Source: Marsupella aquatica (Eukaryota; Marchantiophyta). From it: a stretch of DNA of 64,000 bases. Positions within the stretch are counted from its first letter, which is position 1. Each line of letters begins with the position of its first letter. The DNA is taken from the NCBI GenBank assembly GCA_973895155.1, contig OZ316892.1:24676001-24740000 (forward strand), read 5' to 3'. The position numbers and the translations under genes are program-made. Positions 12,157-22,723 of this stretch are shown here, one piece after another. The notes below the pieces were generated by a model. That model worked only from the letters and a program-made list of their open reading frames with translations. It ran no database searches and had not been told where the DNA came from.

Positions 12157-13459
12157 CTAACTAGGGCCAGATCGAACAGCCAACTTGGGTGTGTTCCACT
12201 CATAGTCACAAAGCAATTCCTCACCTGCCCTAATATTCCTAATGGCTACTGTCATCACATGATCATCCATATGAGTGACATAATAAGGCGGAGTGGGTGG
12301 ACCAAAAATCTGAGCCCACTCTACATTAGGTTGCACTCCTCGCCCTCTACCATGTGTACTATTGATGTACCCTGCTATGTTATCTGAACGCACAGGGTCC
12401 CCATCAATCATCCTACAATGCCAAGGCCTTCGTAGGACCTCATCTGGGTCCGAGTCCATCTGCAATGCATATACCCCCCAAGCTGGATGTTGGCGTAAAA
12501 GGATCTTCCAACTCTTGGATGTATACACAGGCCCAATGTAAGGGAAAATGTGCTCCCCATCATAACCACGACGCCAAGGCTTTGGAGGGACCACAATGTC
12601 CTCCAAAGCAAATAAGCCTAATCCAACCTCGCCACCAAGGGTTGATGCCTTCACTATCCATTGCCGACCCCAAATATGTACCGGGATTTCAATACCTATG
12701 CCAGATGGAATCGCAAATATCTCAGGGGAAAAATCCTTCAAGACACTCATTGCCTTGCCCGTCACATATGATAAGCCCAACCTCCCTTCAACTGCTATGT
12801 ACTCCTCCCCTAGTGGAGGCATATCACTGTTTCCAAAATGCTCATGGGTTGGGTCTGTGTCAATGACTACATGTTGACGTCTTTGTCTATGAGAATGGGG
12901 TCTTGTGCGTAGAACCCTAGTAGGTGGTGGTGCATCATGTCTATCATGCTCTGAGTCTACCACTGTGGGTTCACAAAGAACATTTGTGTCAACATGGGCG
13001 GGGGTAGATGCTTGGTCAGCGTCTTCAACTGATGATGCAAGTAACTCTCTAGCACCAGCTAGGAATGCATCATGCCATAGTTGACTAGAGACCAATGGAG
13101 TAGGGGTCCTACGTAGCACCTATTCAATCATAAACAAACAATAATTAATAATTGTATCCTAAATTAAAGTTCTCAACCCAACTATTATGATATATAGTGT
13201 ATCATAGCGGAGATTATGTCAAGCAATACCTGGCAAGCTGAATATCCTGGTAAATCACCCTCATGCCTCCCATAGTTTTTGATGTGTTCAATGGACTGCC
13301 ACGCTTGACGCACCACCATTCCTTTACATCTATCACACCAGCATGGAATAGGGCCCAATGGAGGGGGCACCCAAGGCCGTTCAAGGGGGGAGGAATTTCC
13401 CCCTGAGAAGAAGACATGTCGGAGTCGGAATCTGTATTCGCACTCCCAGAAGTTGACAT
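12157..13459 (-). CDS. SET-domain protein carried by the CACTA element
   Basis: Exon 2 is 13119-12157; exon 1 ends at 13230 (CAG|GTATTG) and begins probably at ATG 13459. The 110-bp intron joins in phase 0. Exon 1 encodes an acidic start (MSTSGSANTDSDSD) and then a zinc-like CWCDRCKG motif and HIKNYGRHEGDLPGY, but these lie in different frames separated at a six-G run (13385-13390), an apparent one-base deletion. Exon 2 (numbered from 13119) has a basic segment at residues 68-85. The SET domain at about 152-308 shows VGLGLFA (165-171), FPYIGPVY (192-199), RSDNIAGYIN (244-253), NVEW (265-268) and VAIRNIRAGEELLCDYEW (291-308), with the expected GEEL and terminal DY. Known SET proteins methylate lysines, usually on histones. 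The substrate here is unknown. It lies between the transposase gene and the plus-strand ORFs. Confidence 0.85.
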
Positions 13460-13469
13460 TGTCTGCCAA

Positions 13470-14366
13470 TTAATTACACACAAATTGACAAGTCTTTACC
13501 CAAATTCAACATTCATCACCTTAACTTGAAGTTAACCCAAATTGGAATTGTATGTTCATAATTAGCAAAGTTGGACTTTGTACCTGAATGATATCCGCGC
13601 TCTACAGTGCCAACTAGGCTCTAATTAAGCCTTAGACTATATGCTAAGGCCAATCCAAAATACCTGCACGTACAGGCTAGGTGGGGAAGTTGAAGATGAG
13701 ATAAGAATACATCTCAACCTTAACAAAACAAGAATTAATAAAGTTAACTGTAAATATGAATGAAGAGTTGGATGTGCAATTTTAAAGTCCCATGCCACAA
13801 CTAATGCATCATGTCCAATGATTTTGAGATATTTTAGAAGATATCATACCTTTTGAATGCGCGGACTCTCACTGTGCATAATGCATTGGCAATGAACCCT
13901 ACTCAAAATCCAAGGAAAACCAACGACCGACCCTCCAAAAACAAAAAACAAGTTGCACAACACGACACTAGAATGTTGAGTTTTTAATTGAATCTATTCT
14001 TAATGCCCAAAAGTTGCACCATGCATATGGCATGTCAAACCCCATGGTGAAATAGGAATTGAATTAGATTCAACCGGAAAGCAACGTATATCTAGCTAGG
14101 TACATATATATTCAATATCATCCATATGTACATACCAAACAAAAATGGGTGTGTGTGTGTGTGTGTTTTGTGACACCAACTAAGTGTCCGTTCTTTGCAT
14201 GCCACACCTAATAAAGAAGCCCACAATATCCACATAAGTAACCCCCAAAACATAAAAGGGGGGCGCCACTAGTATACATAGGAGTCCAAATGCCAAGGTC
14301 ATCCCATTTTAATTATAATCCTTAACAAACCTCAAAGGAGGGCTAGCTAGGTCCGACACTACAGAG
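13470..14366. other. Central non-coding part of the CACTA element
   Basis: This divergent spacer separates the minus-strand genes (transposase, SET) from the plus-strand ORFs, so it may hold promoters for both. A (GT)n tract sits at about 14151-14166. No coding frame is supported. Confidence 0.45.
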
Positions 14367-14480
14367 GAGGGGTCCGATTCTCACAATGTCGGTATTTCCG
14401 ATACGTTTTCCGATGCAGTTAGGGTTGGAATTTGCGATATTAAAAGTATCGGACTTTATGGTTTTCAGGGTTTTAGGTTT
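14367..14480. repeat. Internal cluster of TCCGAT/TATCGGA motifs
   Basis: At least five copies of the subterminal motif (GTCCGATTC, GTCGGTATTTCCGATAC, TTTCCGATGC, AGTATCGGAC) lie just upstream of the plus-strand ORF at 14560. The cluster could be a promoter-proximal binding array or the edge of a nested relative. Confidence 0.6.
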
Positions 14481-14559
14481 CCCGACTAAAGTGCGAAAGC
14501 ACTTCAGTCGGGACAAACGTCGGAAGCACTTGACAAGCACATTTGCGGAGCTCGCAGCT

Positions 14560-15520
14560 ATGGAAGGCAATGTTGGAGGGGGAGATGGTGCAGGGCCGTC
14601 CATGAGCTATGGTGAGATCATGGCCCAATTGTTCAGGGAGAAGGTGGGCCTCTCTGCGGAGGTTGCACTGCAGGCAGCTCAGCTTACTCAGGGCCTGATC
14701 GACAGTTCCCAGAAGGCAGCCATGACTGATGCAGAGAAGAGATTTGATTGAGGAGGAGAGGCAAAGGAAGAAGAAGCGTAGGGCAAGGGAGGACGAGGGA
14801 GAGAGACCAATTGAGGCCCTTTCCCCAAGACAAAAGGAGAAGAGCCTACGAAGGGAGGCTCGAGCTGCAGAACGACAGAGGATTGAGGAGGACAAGAGGA
14901 AGGCAGAGGAAAGGGCCAAGAGGCCAAAACTATTTCGGAATGAGGGAGGGGGTCCACTGTCCAAGAGTTATCGTTTGTTCCGGAGTCAGCTCAGGCAGAT
15001 TGTGAGGTCTCATTTTGGCCCCATGGACTATTGGGGGAAGAGAAGCAGGATGAGAGATTTCGAATTAGAGAGAAAATCAAGGAGAGGTTTTCAATGGGTC
15101 TTTCTTGGATGATCGATTGTTAAACAAAAAATCTCAGTCTCACTTGCAGACATGCAAAATCATGTAAGGGAGAAGATGCGCAGGTACCTGGCTGATTGCA
15201 AACTGGATGAGGAGGTGATCAGGAAAGGTGGATGCCCGGGTGGTGAGATTCTCGACGATGCCTGGTGTGCTTGGCTTGAAGAAGAATTGCAGGTTCGAGC
15301 TTGGCAAGCCACACGACACTGGGAAGCTGAAATCACATAAGCTCAGAAAAAGATTCAACAAGGGGAGCTTGTGAGTACTGAGGCCATGCATCAAGAGCTT
15401 CAAGATTGGTCAGCGAGATCAACACAGCTTGGAGACCCACCATCCTGGCTAACGAAGGCTCTATTGAGAGTGGAAAAGAGGCCAAAGGTTACTCACAGGA
15501 TGGGGCAGGGTGGCTCGTAG
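14560..15520 (+). pseudogene. Decayed CACTA accessory ORF (TNPA-like?)
   Basis: The coding region is broken into frames that belong together. The first begins at ATG 14560 (MEGNVGGGDGAGPSMSYGE) and runs to 14751. After a one-base shift near 14730, a long basic/acidic coiled coil (RDLIEEERQRKKKRR..., 14741-15060) follows. After further shifts, probably with an intron ending at a CTTGCAG near 15145, a segment from 15152 carries HVREKMRRYLADCKLDEE and WLEEELQVRAWQATRHWEAE. It then meets TAA at 15338-15340 and continues in frame to a TAG near 15518. Position on the strand opposite the transposase and coiled-coil composition suit a TNPA/Ptta-type DNA-binding partner. I see no diagnostic domain. 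Confidence 0.6.
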
Positions 15521-15729
15521 CGTCTCAAGGCCGATTTTGTAAGTGCTCCACTCCCCTCCTCCCCATGCCTTTGTTCAGCAGCAACAGTCCTCCTTCCTAA
15601 TCACCTGAGGCCAATTGACCAATGCCTGCCTTTTCAAACCTGCGCAAGGTCTTTGTTTGTAGTGCCATTGATCGAGTTGCACCGGTATGCGTGTATGCCT
15701 TAGTTTTTTTCCTCTCGAACTTTAATGTC

Positions 15730-15848
15730 CGATTTCAGTCCGACTCTTAAAGTATCGGATGTAGCATCGGAAGTTACAAAACAATCGGAACCATTGAGGG
15801 CACCGATTCTTTTAGTATCGGAAAATTCAAAATTCAAAATTTTTAGTG
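15730..15848. repeat. Second internal cluster of TATCGGA motifs
   Basis: Six or more motif copies (GTCCGATT, AGTATCGGATG, GCATCGGAAG, AATCGGAACC, ACCGATTC, AGTATCGGAAA) lie between the two plus-strand ORFs. With the cluster at 14367-14480 they bracket the first accessory ORF. Confidence 0.6.
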
Positions 15849-15974
15849 TGGCGATGGCAAACGGCTAAGTGTTTTGAATGGTAATTTAATGTTTAAGGGT
15901 TGAGGTGTTTAGGCCAGGGTATGGTTGCAATAATTTACATTAGGTGGGGTGGCATGTGAATGGGGTGTGTAGGA

Positions 15975-17370
15975 GAAGGAGCATGGACGACCATTGCTGC
16001 CGGCAGAGAGGGAGTTGGCAAAGGAGCACGGTGCACGGGCTCTGAAGATTCACATGGAGGACATGTTGGCGTCAGTAAGTGTGGTTATTAAATTGATCAT
16101 AGATGGCTTACATTTCATACATGCGGAATTGAATGACAAATATTGATTGGGGATTAATGTAATGTGCAGGATGATGAGGGGGGTGAGGAGGACTTGGAGA
16201 GTAGTGAGGAGGATGCTGAGGGGGAGGACGAGGAGGACAGTGCCTCGGAGGGGAGTGTGGCCGAGGCTCCAGTACGACCTTCTAGTCATGCACATGGTCG
16301 GTCGAGATCCCGTGAGAGAGGACGTCACCAGTCTAGTAGGGGTGTAGGTGGCCCCACTTGCCGGATGGAGAGCACTAGAGGCGATATGCCTCCTCATTGG
16401 AGATTACCAGGCAGGAGTGGTGGTAGTGGGTCCCGAGTTCCAGCTACTGGAGGTGGCCAAGGGGTTGGTAGTGCGTCTCGGGTTCCAGTTGCTAGAGGTG
16501 GCCGAGGGGTTGGTAGTGCGTCTCGGGTTCCAGCTGCTGGAGGTGGTCGAGGGGTTGGTAGTGCATCTCGGGTTCCAGGTGCTGGAGGTGGCCAAGGGGG
16601 TGGTGTTGCTCCTCGTCAGTTTAGGGTTGGCCCTGATGTTGTACCAGGTGCTTCTCGACAGTCCAAGGGGGTTTGTGTTCATGCACCCGCACCATCTCAT
16701 GCTGACAGTGGTCGTGTTGTTAGACAGTCTGGAGGTTCCAGCCGTAGTGGTGGAGGTGAGTCTCGGCCTGTAGGGGGTAGTGGTGGTGGTGTTGCGTATA
16801 GTCAGTTCAGGGCTGGCCCTGGTAGTGTACCAGGTGGTTCACGACAGTCGGGGGAGAGGGTTGTTAGTCATGTGCCCACACCATCTCTCATTCATAGTGG
16901 TGGTGTAGGGAGCCAGTCAGGAGGTTCTCGCCATAGTGGTGGAGGTGAGTCTCGGCCTGAGGGGGGCAGTGGTGGTGGTGGTGTTCCTCCTCTTCAGTTG
17001 AGGGCTAGCTCTGTTTCTCACCCTCATAGTGGTGGTGGTGGCATTGCTACTGGCCAGTCTGGAGGTTCTGGTGGTAGTGGTGGAGGTGATTTTCGGCCTG
17101 AGGGGGGTAGTGGTGGTGGCACTGGAGGGGCTTCTTTCCACACTTGTGTTGGGGAAGGGGTGCCCTCCCGTGGTTCAGCAGCATCTGGAGATGGGGGGGG
17201 TATCAGAGATTGCTTTTGCACATCGTTCACCAGGAGAGGATGGAGCCACATTAGGTGGTCAAGACCATCAGGTACTACCCGATGTACCAGTAGTAGAGAC
17301 TCATACTGCAGACCAGCCTAGTCGCTCCCGCCTGAAGAAGAGGAAGATGCGACATAGCTTGTATGGATAG
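15975..17370 (+). pseudogene. Acidic, Gly/Ser/Arg-rich CACTA accessory protein (frameshifted)
   Basis: An upstream exon frame (...LLPAERELAKEHGARALK..., to 16074) meets a strong GTAAGT donor. Exon 2 starts at 16170 (TGCAG|GATGAT) with a run of Asp/Glu. It continues as a low-complexity Gly/Ser/Arg region containing four near-perfect 45-nt repeats (16425-16605; unit like GSASRVPAAGGGRGV) and looser repeats of SGGSRHSGGGESRPEGG type to about 17150. At a G-run near 17195 the frame shifts. The other frame then gives a plausible C-terminus with a basic cluster (SRLKKRKMRH) and a stop at 17368-17370. Composition suggests a nuclear, nucleic-acid-associated protein; the function is unknown. Confidence 0.6.
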
Positions 17371-17714
17371 TGGGCTAGGTAGACATACATAGTACTAGGC
17401 TAGCTAGGTGGCTAGTTGGAGGGCACTATTTAGATTTGTTATGCCCTGCCTTTAGGATATTTTGCACCATGTATATATGTATATGTACGTTCTCCATTTT
17501 TTGTACTAAATTTTCCTCTAGATATTACATTTTTGTCTATGTATTACTTTTGCCATGTCATCCTTCCCCATGTATCAAGTCTCCCTTGAATCAAATACCC
17601 TATACCCTAAATATTGGACGTCAATAATTGTTTAAATTGCACCCAAGCTAAAACCCCCTGCAATTAGGCCTCCCATTTGAAACCGGCAACCCATTTGCAA
17701 ACGCATTTTGTTGG
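17371..17714. other. 3' non-coding segment of the CACTA element
   Basis: AT-rich sequence follows the last plus-strand stop codon and leads into the right subterminal array. No frame is supported. Confidence 0.4.
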
Positions 17715-18145
17715 TACCAAACTATATCCGATGTCATACCGATCGTAATTTCCGAAACCAATATATTCGCAATTTCCGATATCACGCGTATCGCAACGTC
17801 CGACATCACACATATCGAAACGTCTGTTTTTCTTGACATCGCTCTTCCCGACTTCCAAAATATCGAACCTTCCGATGCTATTTCAATCGCATTTGTATCG
17901 GAATTCCAAACTTTGCTAGAATGGACAGAAGGAATATCCGATACAAAATAAATCGGACACCATTAAGTCCGAAACACAAATAAACGAAAGGTCCGACCCC
18001 AAGATAATCGGTAGTTCCGATTCGTTTCCGATTGTCATTTTCTGATTCTTTGAAAATCGGACTTTGCGAAATATAAACAATCGGATGTCTGAAAGTTTTG
18101 CCGCAGATGTTCCAAAGGCTTCCGATAGAAATAGGATCGGTAAAA
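17715..18145. repeat. Right subterminal transposase-site cluster
   Basis: More than fifteen TCCGAT/ATCGGA/ATATCG variants lie in both orientations in about 430 bp, mirroring the left array at 7985-8420. This symmetry supports the called element ends. Confidence 0.75.
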
Positions 18146-18165
18146 GGGCTCAAAATGTACTAGTG
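18134..18165 (-). repeat. CACTA right terminal inverted repeat
   Basis: Ends ...CTCAAAATGTACTAGTG at 18165. It is followed by TTT (18166-18168), the right copy of the target duplication. Confidence 0.88.
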
Positions 18166-19735
18166 TTTAGTGTCACAAAACAATTAGTGTCACTAACAAA
18201 TAGTGTCATACACACTAATTAGGGGTAGCCCTTGATTTTCAGCCAAGTGACACTATTTACCGCCTCCCCTGATTTTGAAAAATAAATTAACATATTGAAA
18301 AATATTGAAAACTAAAGGTGACAATGTTATTGGTGGTAACCCTAAACTGGACCCACTCCAAAGTTATCCAGACTACCAACGACATCTCTTTGTGTGTATT
18401 TCTTAGAAAGGTTCTTTGTGTTTTAGCTTGTCAATCTTTGTGAAAAGAGGTTGACAGATTGATAACATGGAGTGAATGGATTGGTCATGATAGCTGGATT
18501 TTCTAGAGCAAGGGAAAGAGAATCAAGACTATGTCAAAATGTCATTGGTAATTAATCTGCATCTCCTTTGGCTTTATCCTATCCTTGTTGCACTTCAAAA
18601 AATGATAAATGAAGACCCAAAAAATGTGGGGACTGGGACACAAGGCATATCTGGGAAATTGATAAATCCAGGCCAACATTGGTTTTTGACATTGGCAAGG
18701 GACTCTATAGCTGAGGTGAACAGTTATGTTGACAGACATGGCATGTCTTATGCACAAAATTCAAATATAAACACCAGTTTGTCCCTAAATGTCAATGGTG
18801 TATAGTCTACAAATCAACTTACACCTGAGCTGGGTAATTGTAACGTGCGAGCAAACAGTAAAAAAAATTCCTCGCACGAGCAAAAAAAATTCTTGCGTGA
18901 CCCCTATTTTTCTACATGCAACTGTCTCGCTATCAACTACCTGGTTGGTAACATCCCTTTTGGGGACTCCCTTTTTGCTAGCGAGCTCGCTAGGCATCTG
19001 GAGTCTTTAAAAAAACACAAAAAATTGTAAAAGGCACCAAAAAGCAACTGAAATTTGGAGCCATTATTGTCTCGCTATCAAAATCTCCTGTTTGCCCGCA
19101 ACATAGAATACCTCCACCTGAGCTTCAGATATCATAGTGAAGTATCAAGTGAATTTTGAAGGGAGTCAAGTTGGCCTTGACATTGATGCTACTGTTGAAG
19201 TGGCTCCTGATGTTGGTTAACGAGGTGAAGAGCCAACTCAACCCACTTCTCTTGGGGTTGTACGCCGTCTTGCAAGGATGAGCCACAAGGGACAGGGTTG
19301 TAGGAGAGTGAAAAGGATGTTAGTTTGTGGCTTCTGTGAGACAACATGTGTTATTCATAGTTGATATAAGTGAATCAATTAAACAGATCTTGTTTGCTCA
19401 ATGTGGTTGAGTACCCCAAACTGCATTTTTGTGCTATGTGAGAAGGAGCTATAAATTCTGAAGTTTGGTCAATGTTTGAGTAGTACATGAGTTATAAGTT
19501 TAGGAAGTTTTCTCAATGTTTGAGTAGTAAATTTTGTAATCAAATATTGTGCACATTTTGAAAATTTTTATAAGGAAATTTTGACTATTGTCCATTCTAT
19601 TTTTTTAACTTAGGTGTTTGTGACACTATTTGACTTGTGACCAAAATTAGTGTCATACCATATTAGTGTCACACACTCTAATTACCGTCACTTACCTCAA
19701 ATATAACCTCACACTAATTAGAGTGTCTGAGACTA
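18166..19735. mobile_element. Second TE-like block bounded by TAGTGTCAC repeats
   Basis: The left border has TTAGTGTCAC / TAGTGTCAT / ACACTAATTAG in quick succession. The right border (19610-19735) has the same words in mostly inverted order (GTGACACTATTT, TTAGTGTCAT, TTAGTGTCACAC, ACACTAATTAGAGTGT). Inside, 18539-18805 is open and encodes a segment with HWFLTLARDSIAEVNSYVDR. Farther on, 19140-19370 encodes EVAPDVG-stop-RGEEPTQPTS and RRLARMSHKGQGCRRVKRM in one frame, interrupted by a single TAA. These look like remains of one transposon-encoded protein. I cannot assign a superfamily or exact ends. Confidence 0.5.
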
Positions 19736-21300
19736 AATAATGTAAAGAGTGTACATAGTAGACAGAGAATTTGTCTATCAAAGGTAAATGTAAGACACAT
19801 AAATGATGAGAATTACAAGTACACCAATTAACTCACAAATAAATAATGTAAAAGTTTCTGAGCCGGGTGACTGCTCAAGACAGAGAATAGTGTTATCTGG
19901 TCAAAGGTCGAATGATGTAAGACCCGTAGATGATGAGTATTACAAGTACACCAGGTTACTTACAAATAAACAATGTAAATTTTCTGAGCTAGATGACTGC
20001 TGTAGACGGACAATGACGTTGTCTGTCAAAGATAAGTCTAGGAGTGTAAATGATAGGAATTACAAGTACACGACACAATTTTCAAATAAGTAACGTGAAT
20101 TCTTGCCAAGTGAAGGGTCTAAACAGAGACCAGTGTTGTCTGTCAAAGATAATTGTAAGACATATAATGATGGGAATAGTGTAAGACAGAGAATAGTGTT
20201 TTCTGTCGAAGGGAAATGTAAGACATGTAAATGATGGGAATTACAAGTACACCAATTAATTCACATGTCAAGTGAATACAGTAAACTTCTCCGAGCCAGA
20301 TGAGTGCTCTAGATAGACAATAGCGTTGTCTGTCAAGGATAAGTCTTTGGAGTATAAATGATAAAAATTCCAAGTACACCAAACAATTTTCAAATAAGTA
20401 ATGTGAATTATCTGAGCCAAGTGAAGGGTTCACACAGAGAATAGTATTGTCTGTCAAAGATATATGTAATATGTGAATGATGGGAATTACCAGTACACCA
20501 GTTAACTCACAATAAATAATGTAAAATCTCTGAGCCAGGTGAGTGAGACAGAGAATAGTGTTTCTGTCAGAGATAAATGTAAGACACGTAATAATGGAAT
20601 TTACAAGTACAACAATTAATTCACAAGTATATAATGTAAACTTTTCTGAGCCAGATGAGTGCTATAGAATGAGTGCTCTAGACAGACAAGAGTGTTGTCT
20701 GTAAAAGATAAGTCTTGAGTGTAAATGATGGGAATTACAACTAGAGCAAACCATTCTCAAATAAGCAATGTGAATTTTTCTGAGCCAAGTGAAGGGCCTA
20801 AACATAGAACAGTATTGTCTGTCAAAGATAAATGTTCTGTAAATGATAGGAATTACCAGTACACCAAATAACTCATAAATAATGTAATATATGTGAGCCA
20901 GGTGAGTGCCCTAGATAGACAATAGCAATGTCTGTCAAAGGTAAATGTAAGACACCTAAATGGTTGGAATTATAAGTACACCAATTTATCCCAAGTAAAT
21001 AACGGAAACTTTTCTGAGCCAGATGAGTACCCTAGACAGACCATAGTGTTGTCTGTCAGAGACAAGTCTTGGAGTGTAAATGATGGGTTATAAGTACACC
21101 AAAAAAAATTCAAATAAATAATGTAATTTTTTCTGAGCCAAGTGAAGGGTCTAAACAGAGAACAGTGTTGTCTGTCAAAGATTAATGCAAGATAAAACCA
21201 TGGGAATTACAAATACACCAATTAGTTCACATATAAATACTTGAAGATTTCTGAGCCAAATGAGTACTCTAGACAGACAACAGTGTTGTCTATGAGTATG
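19736..21300 (+). repeat. Dimeric satellite array, ~120-bp units (about 13)
   Basis: Units share (G/A)GGAATTACAAGTACACCA...AATGTAAA...TCTGAGCCA...GACAGA(C/G)AATAGTGTTGTCTGTCAAAG. Unit anchors fall near 19811, 19938, 20060, 20240, 20368, 20486, 20601, 20735, 20851, 20968, 21087 and 21206. Two unit types alternate. Type A has ACCAATTAACTCAC and GAGTGCTCTAGACAG. Type B has ACCAAACAATTTTCAAATAAG and CAAGTGAAGGGTCTAAACAG. The higher-order period is therefore about 240 bp. One truncated unit occurs at 20160-20225. Confidence 0.9.
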
Positions 21301-22723
21301 ACTGGGAGTGTGACAAGTTGTCAGGTGCAATTAAGCATCCCCTGCGAGAAACTAGGGTGAGAGGGGAAATGGCCTGGAGGTGAAAAAGGGGAATGACCAG
21401 GTGACACGAGGCATGGCCATGCAGAACCTCAATGTCTAAATTAACAAGATATACATATATTTGCATCATAAATCATATATGAGAGTCCTTTTTCCATCAG
21501 GACAATGACTAGCATAAAATCCATTGCACAGATAATTGTGTGAATCACACACAGATACAAGAATGATAAAATAAGAACACAGTTACATAGCAAATCTTAA
21601 CAGAATACTTATGCACTCACTAACTCACCCGGGTTAGGATTTAAGGTGATGACCAAGAAAGACAACATTTGTGTAATTTGTTTAAAGAGATTATCTCTGC
21701 AAACAAAACAATGATTTAATTATTGAACACACAATGATGATACTAATATCACCTTAGCAATTGGCCATCAATGTGCTCCAGGCTGACTATATTTTCAAGG
21801 CTGATTAAGAGCATGTTGGCATTGCTTTTGCGATAGCATCTGCAACCAGTTATTTCTAAACTTCATGTTGAATAACGCCGCCCCCCCCCCCCCGTGGGCG
21901 CGTGCGCGCCATCTCACACACACATTACAAGGGGGCCCAGATCAGATGGCCAGATTTGGTGATGTAGATATTACACCAATCATAATGTTTAGTGTCAAAC
22001 AGAATTAGTCTAGGTTGGAAATTCTTCAGGTCCAGATTAAATACTAACGTTTTCTGGCTGATAATGTTTCTAGTAAAACTGTCTCAAGAAATGACATTAG
22101 AAAACGGACTCTCTTGAGACAGTTATGGGTTTGGGTTCATCCTCCCACTAATATGTAAACCTGATTTTGACCCTTATTCAAAATGGTGGAGACCAGACCA
22201 AATTATTCTGCACCTCGTTTTATTGAATCAGGAATTCCAGTAGTAAGAGAATCACCATACAGCACAAAGAAGGGCAGATGAACAATCTTTGCATTTCGTG
22301 CTTGAAGGTTGCCCATTAGGAAATGGACGACCCGTTTTAACTCGAGGGTGGAAGTTTGCCCCTACCATCACTTGGAAAGGGGATTTGCACTTTGATCTTC
22401 TACAAAATCACTAGACCTTGAGACAGTCTCCACCCCGCTCCCCCCTTCCCCCCCCCCCCCCCGCCCCCCCCCCTCACTCTCCAACACAAAAATAACAATG
22501 TGAAGGAAACACGCAGACCAAGCTTTAGGGAGAGATCACCCAAGATAAAGACAGTGAAGGAAAGCATTGAGATTTCTTACATTGACAGCCTTTTATGTTG
22601 AAGTCCATAGTTTGCCACTCTTTTCAGTTGAAGTATTACCTTGCAAATTTGTTTTGCAGCTGGCTAAGAAAAATAACTCTAGGTAGTTTGGATGGTCCAA
22701 ATGTCAACATCTTGACAGTTTCG
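21301..22723. other. Intergenic with homopolymer tracts and a small inverted repeat
   Basis: No gene is seen. There is a C-run near 21883 followed by GC-rich GTGGGCGCGTGCGCGCC, and longer interrupted C-runs near 22440-22475. A short inverted repeat pairs AACTGTCTCAAG (about 22078) with CTTGAGACAGTT (about 22113). Confidence 0.4.

Larger units (their letters stand above)
7968..18165 (-). mobile_element. CACTA (En/Spm, CMC) DNA transposon with SET-domain cargo
   Basis: The ends are inverted repeats. The left end reads CACTCGTACATATTTCAGC. The right end, read inward on the minus strand, is CACTAGTACATTTTGAGC, and both continue into TTTT-CCGAT-type sequence. TTT flanks both sides (7965-7967 and 18166-18168), the 3-bp target duplication expected for CACTA elements. 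Dense TATCGG/TCCGAT motifs fill both subterminal regions. The interior encodes a TNP2-like transposase (minus), a SET-domain protein (minus) and decayed accessory ORFs (plus). Length is 10,198 bp. The transposase has one nonsense codon and other ORFs carry frameshifts, so this copy is probably not autonomous, although its termini look intact. Confidence 0.93.

Noticed and set aside
14357-15848. Nested smaller CACTA element beginning CACTACAG and ending TTTTTAGTG
   Set aside because: Both ends carry CACTA and motif clusters, but the flanking triplets (CGA and TGG) do not match and the ends share no longer inverted repeat.
16404-17251. Minus-strand Thr/Ser/Pro-rich frames opposite the Gly-rich transposon ORF
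   Set aside because: Low-complexity repeat DNA is open on both strands. Only the plus strand has splice sites, an acidic start and a basic end.
21880-22480. Long C-runs as biological signals
   Set aside because: Homopolymers of this sort are prone to sequencing error, and nothing around them suggests a function.
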